A stretch of 64,000 nucleotides of DNA, from NCBI GenBank assembly GCA_041395665.1, contig JAWLAB010000006.1, forward strand, positions 67,481 through 131,480, read 5' to 3'. Each line of letters starts with the position of its first letter. Positions within the stretch are counted from its first letter, which is position 1. The notes under the pieces were generated by a model. It had not been told where the DNA came from. It saw nothing but the letters and a program-made list of their open reading frames with translations, and did not search any database. The translations under genes were made by a program, and so were the position numbers. Of the stretch, positions 63,291 to 64,000 are shown piece by piece. This stretch comes from Pseudomonadales bacterium. Its GTDB lineage: Bacteria; Pseudomonadota; Gammaproteobacteria; Pseudomonadales; UBA7239.

Positions 63291-64000
63291 TAGGCATTAA
63301 CAAACCGGCGCACAGTAGATAAAAAGTGATCTTGCTGAAAATTCCCCTTGACGATATAAGCGTCGGCACCAGCTTTCAATCCTTTCTCTTTTTCACTGTC
63401 TGCACCAACTGATGTCACCATAATAATGGGTAAGCGATTTTTAACACCAGATCGAATATGTTTACACAATTCAATGCCATTCATTCTTGGCATTTCCATA
63501 TCTGTGACGACTAATGTGATATTGTCTTCCATGCGTAAAATATCAGCGGCTTCAATGCCATCAGTGGCAACAAGGACACGGTAGCCAGCAGCTTCCAAAA
63601 TATTTCTTTCTAAAGTTCGCGTAGTCAGGGAATCGTCAACAACCAGAATAGCACTGCGCTCTGAACGCATATCCTGATTTTTATTGAGATATTTTTCTGA
63701 ATTATTTTCAGTATCATCATTATTGGCAGCGAGTGTTTGATAGCTGACGCCATCATTCGACACCATGGCAATAACATGGCGAGCTTCCAAAACAGGCAGC
63801 ACGCTGCCATCGGCAAGAATTGCACCACCAGCGTACAGCTTCATGCGTTCAAATTGTTCTCCCATCGGTTTGTCGATCATGGGAATTTCACCTGGAATAT
63901 CGTCAACAATCATGGCAAGCCGCATAGTGCCTGAGCGCAAAATTACAATGGGGTAGGAGCGTTGTCGGTTATTAGGTATGTGTTGTTTGTACTGCAATAA
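63290..64000 (-). CDS. CheA-like hybrid kinase C-terminus (CheW-like and receiver domains), partial
   Basis: Only the 3' end of the gene is inside the window; the frame is open to the right edge. The visible 236 residues contain the end of a CheW-like domain (YPIVILRSGTMRLAMIVDDI to about residue 85), a linker and a receiver domain (about 110-236) with phosphoacceptor Asp in LVVTDMEMPRMNGIELCKHI and the switch Lys in AYIVKGNFQ. A CheA with a C-terminal receiver followed by CheB resembles the Wsp, Pil-Chp or other accessory chemosensory systems. Its kinase core and any partner receptor lie beyond the window. Confidence 0.85.
   Translation of the reverse strand, partial: LLQYKQHIPNNRQRSYPIVILRSGTMRLAMIVDDIPGEIPMIDKPMGEQFERMKLYAGGAILADGSVLPVLEARHVIAMVSNDGVSYQTLAANNDDTENNSEKYLNKNQDMRSERSAILVVDDSLTTRTLERNILEAAGYRVLVATDGIEAADILRMEDNITLVVTDMEMPRMNGIELCKHIRSGVKNRLPIIMVTSVGADSEKEKGLKAGADAYIVKGNFQQDHFLSTVRRFVNA

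Overview
The window reads as chromosomal DNA of a gammaproteobacterium of moderate GC. The support is conserved gene order: icd next to a cspD-type gene, recA-recX, a GacA/UvrY regulator followed by uvrC and pgsA, recC-recB-recD, and a moxR-DUF58-DUF4381-batA-batB-batD cluster. The order within the class cannot be fixed from the sequence alone. Genes are tightly packed. No rRNA, tRNA, transposase, integrase or CRISPR array was recognised.

Layout. 1-8740 (minus strand): a MoxR/Bat cluster of six genes, followed by a gene cut by the left edge that joins about nine 'HPLFxxxxY' repeats to a Stf0-type sulfotransferase domain. 8826-13782: rluE, icd, cspD, etfBA and a cyclic-nucleotide-binding-like protein, with two clear intrinsic terminators. 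13900-22405 (plus): a polytopic membrane protein, an RND efflux adaptor and pump, and a FixL/FixJ-like two-component pair. 22423-25325: a GT-C-like membrane protein, malate dehydrogenase and a 41-residue Cys-rich membrane peptide. 25397-38593: an ABC exporter carrying a frameshift, then an oligopeptide ABC importer operon (oppA-B-C-D-F, minus strand) split between oppD and oppF by about 6 kb of plus-strand DNA holding a Fic protein and a type III restriction-modification pair (mod, res). 38653-43133: an alpha-methylacyl-CoA racemase-like CoA transferase, recA with an SOS box, recX and a chemoreceptor. 43296-52931: a frameshifted methyltransferase-like gene, purL, gacA/uvrY, uvrC, an F420-type LLM oxidoreductase, pgsA and two small genes. 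53046-61775: recC, recB and recD. 61794-64000 (minus): a small basic protein, a double-CDGSH protein, CheB and the end of a hybrid CheA-like kinase cut by the right edge.

The most interesting points are these. The repeat-sulfotransferase fusion at the left edge has no stop within the window. A 7-bp repeat (AACACAG x4) directly after the mod start codon could make the methyltransferase phase-variable. The Fic plus type III R-M block interrupts a peptide transporter. The OppC permease has a fibronectin-III-like insertion. A dense cluster of small indels in mod, the 3' end of res, oppD and the 3' end of oppC is either recent decay or locally poor sequence. Almost all other genes are intact, so this cluster should be resolved before those loci are called dead.
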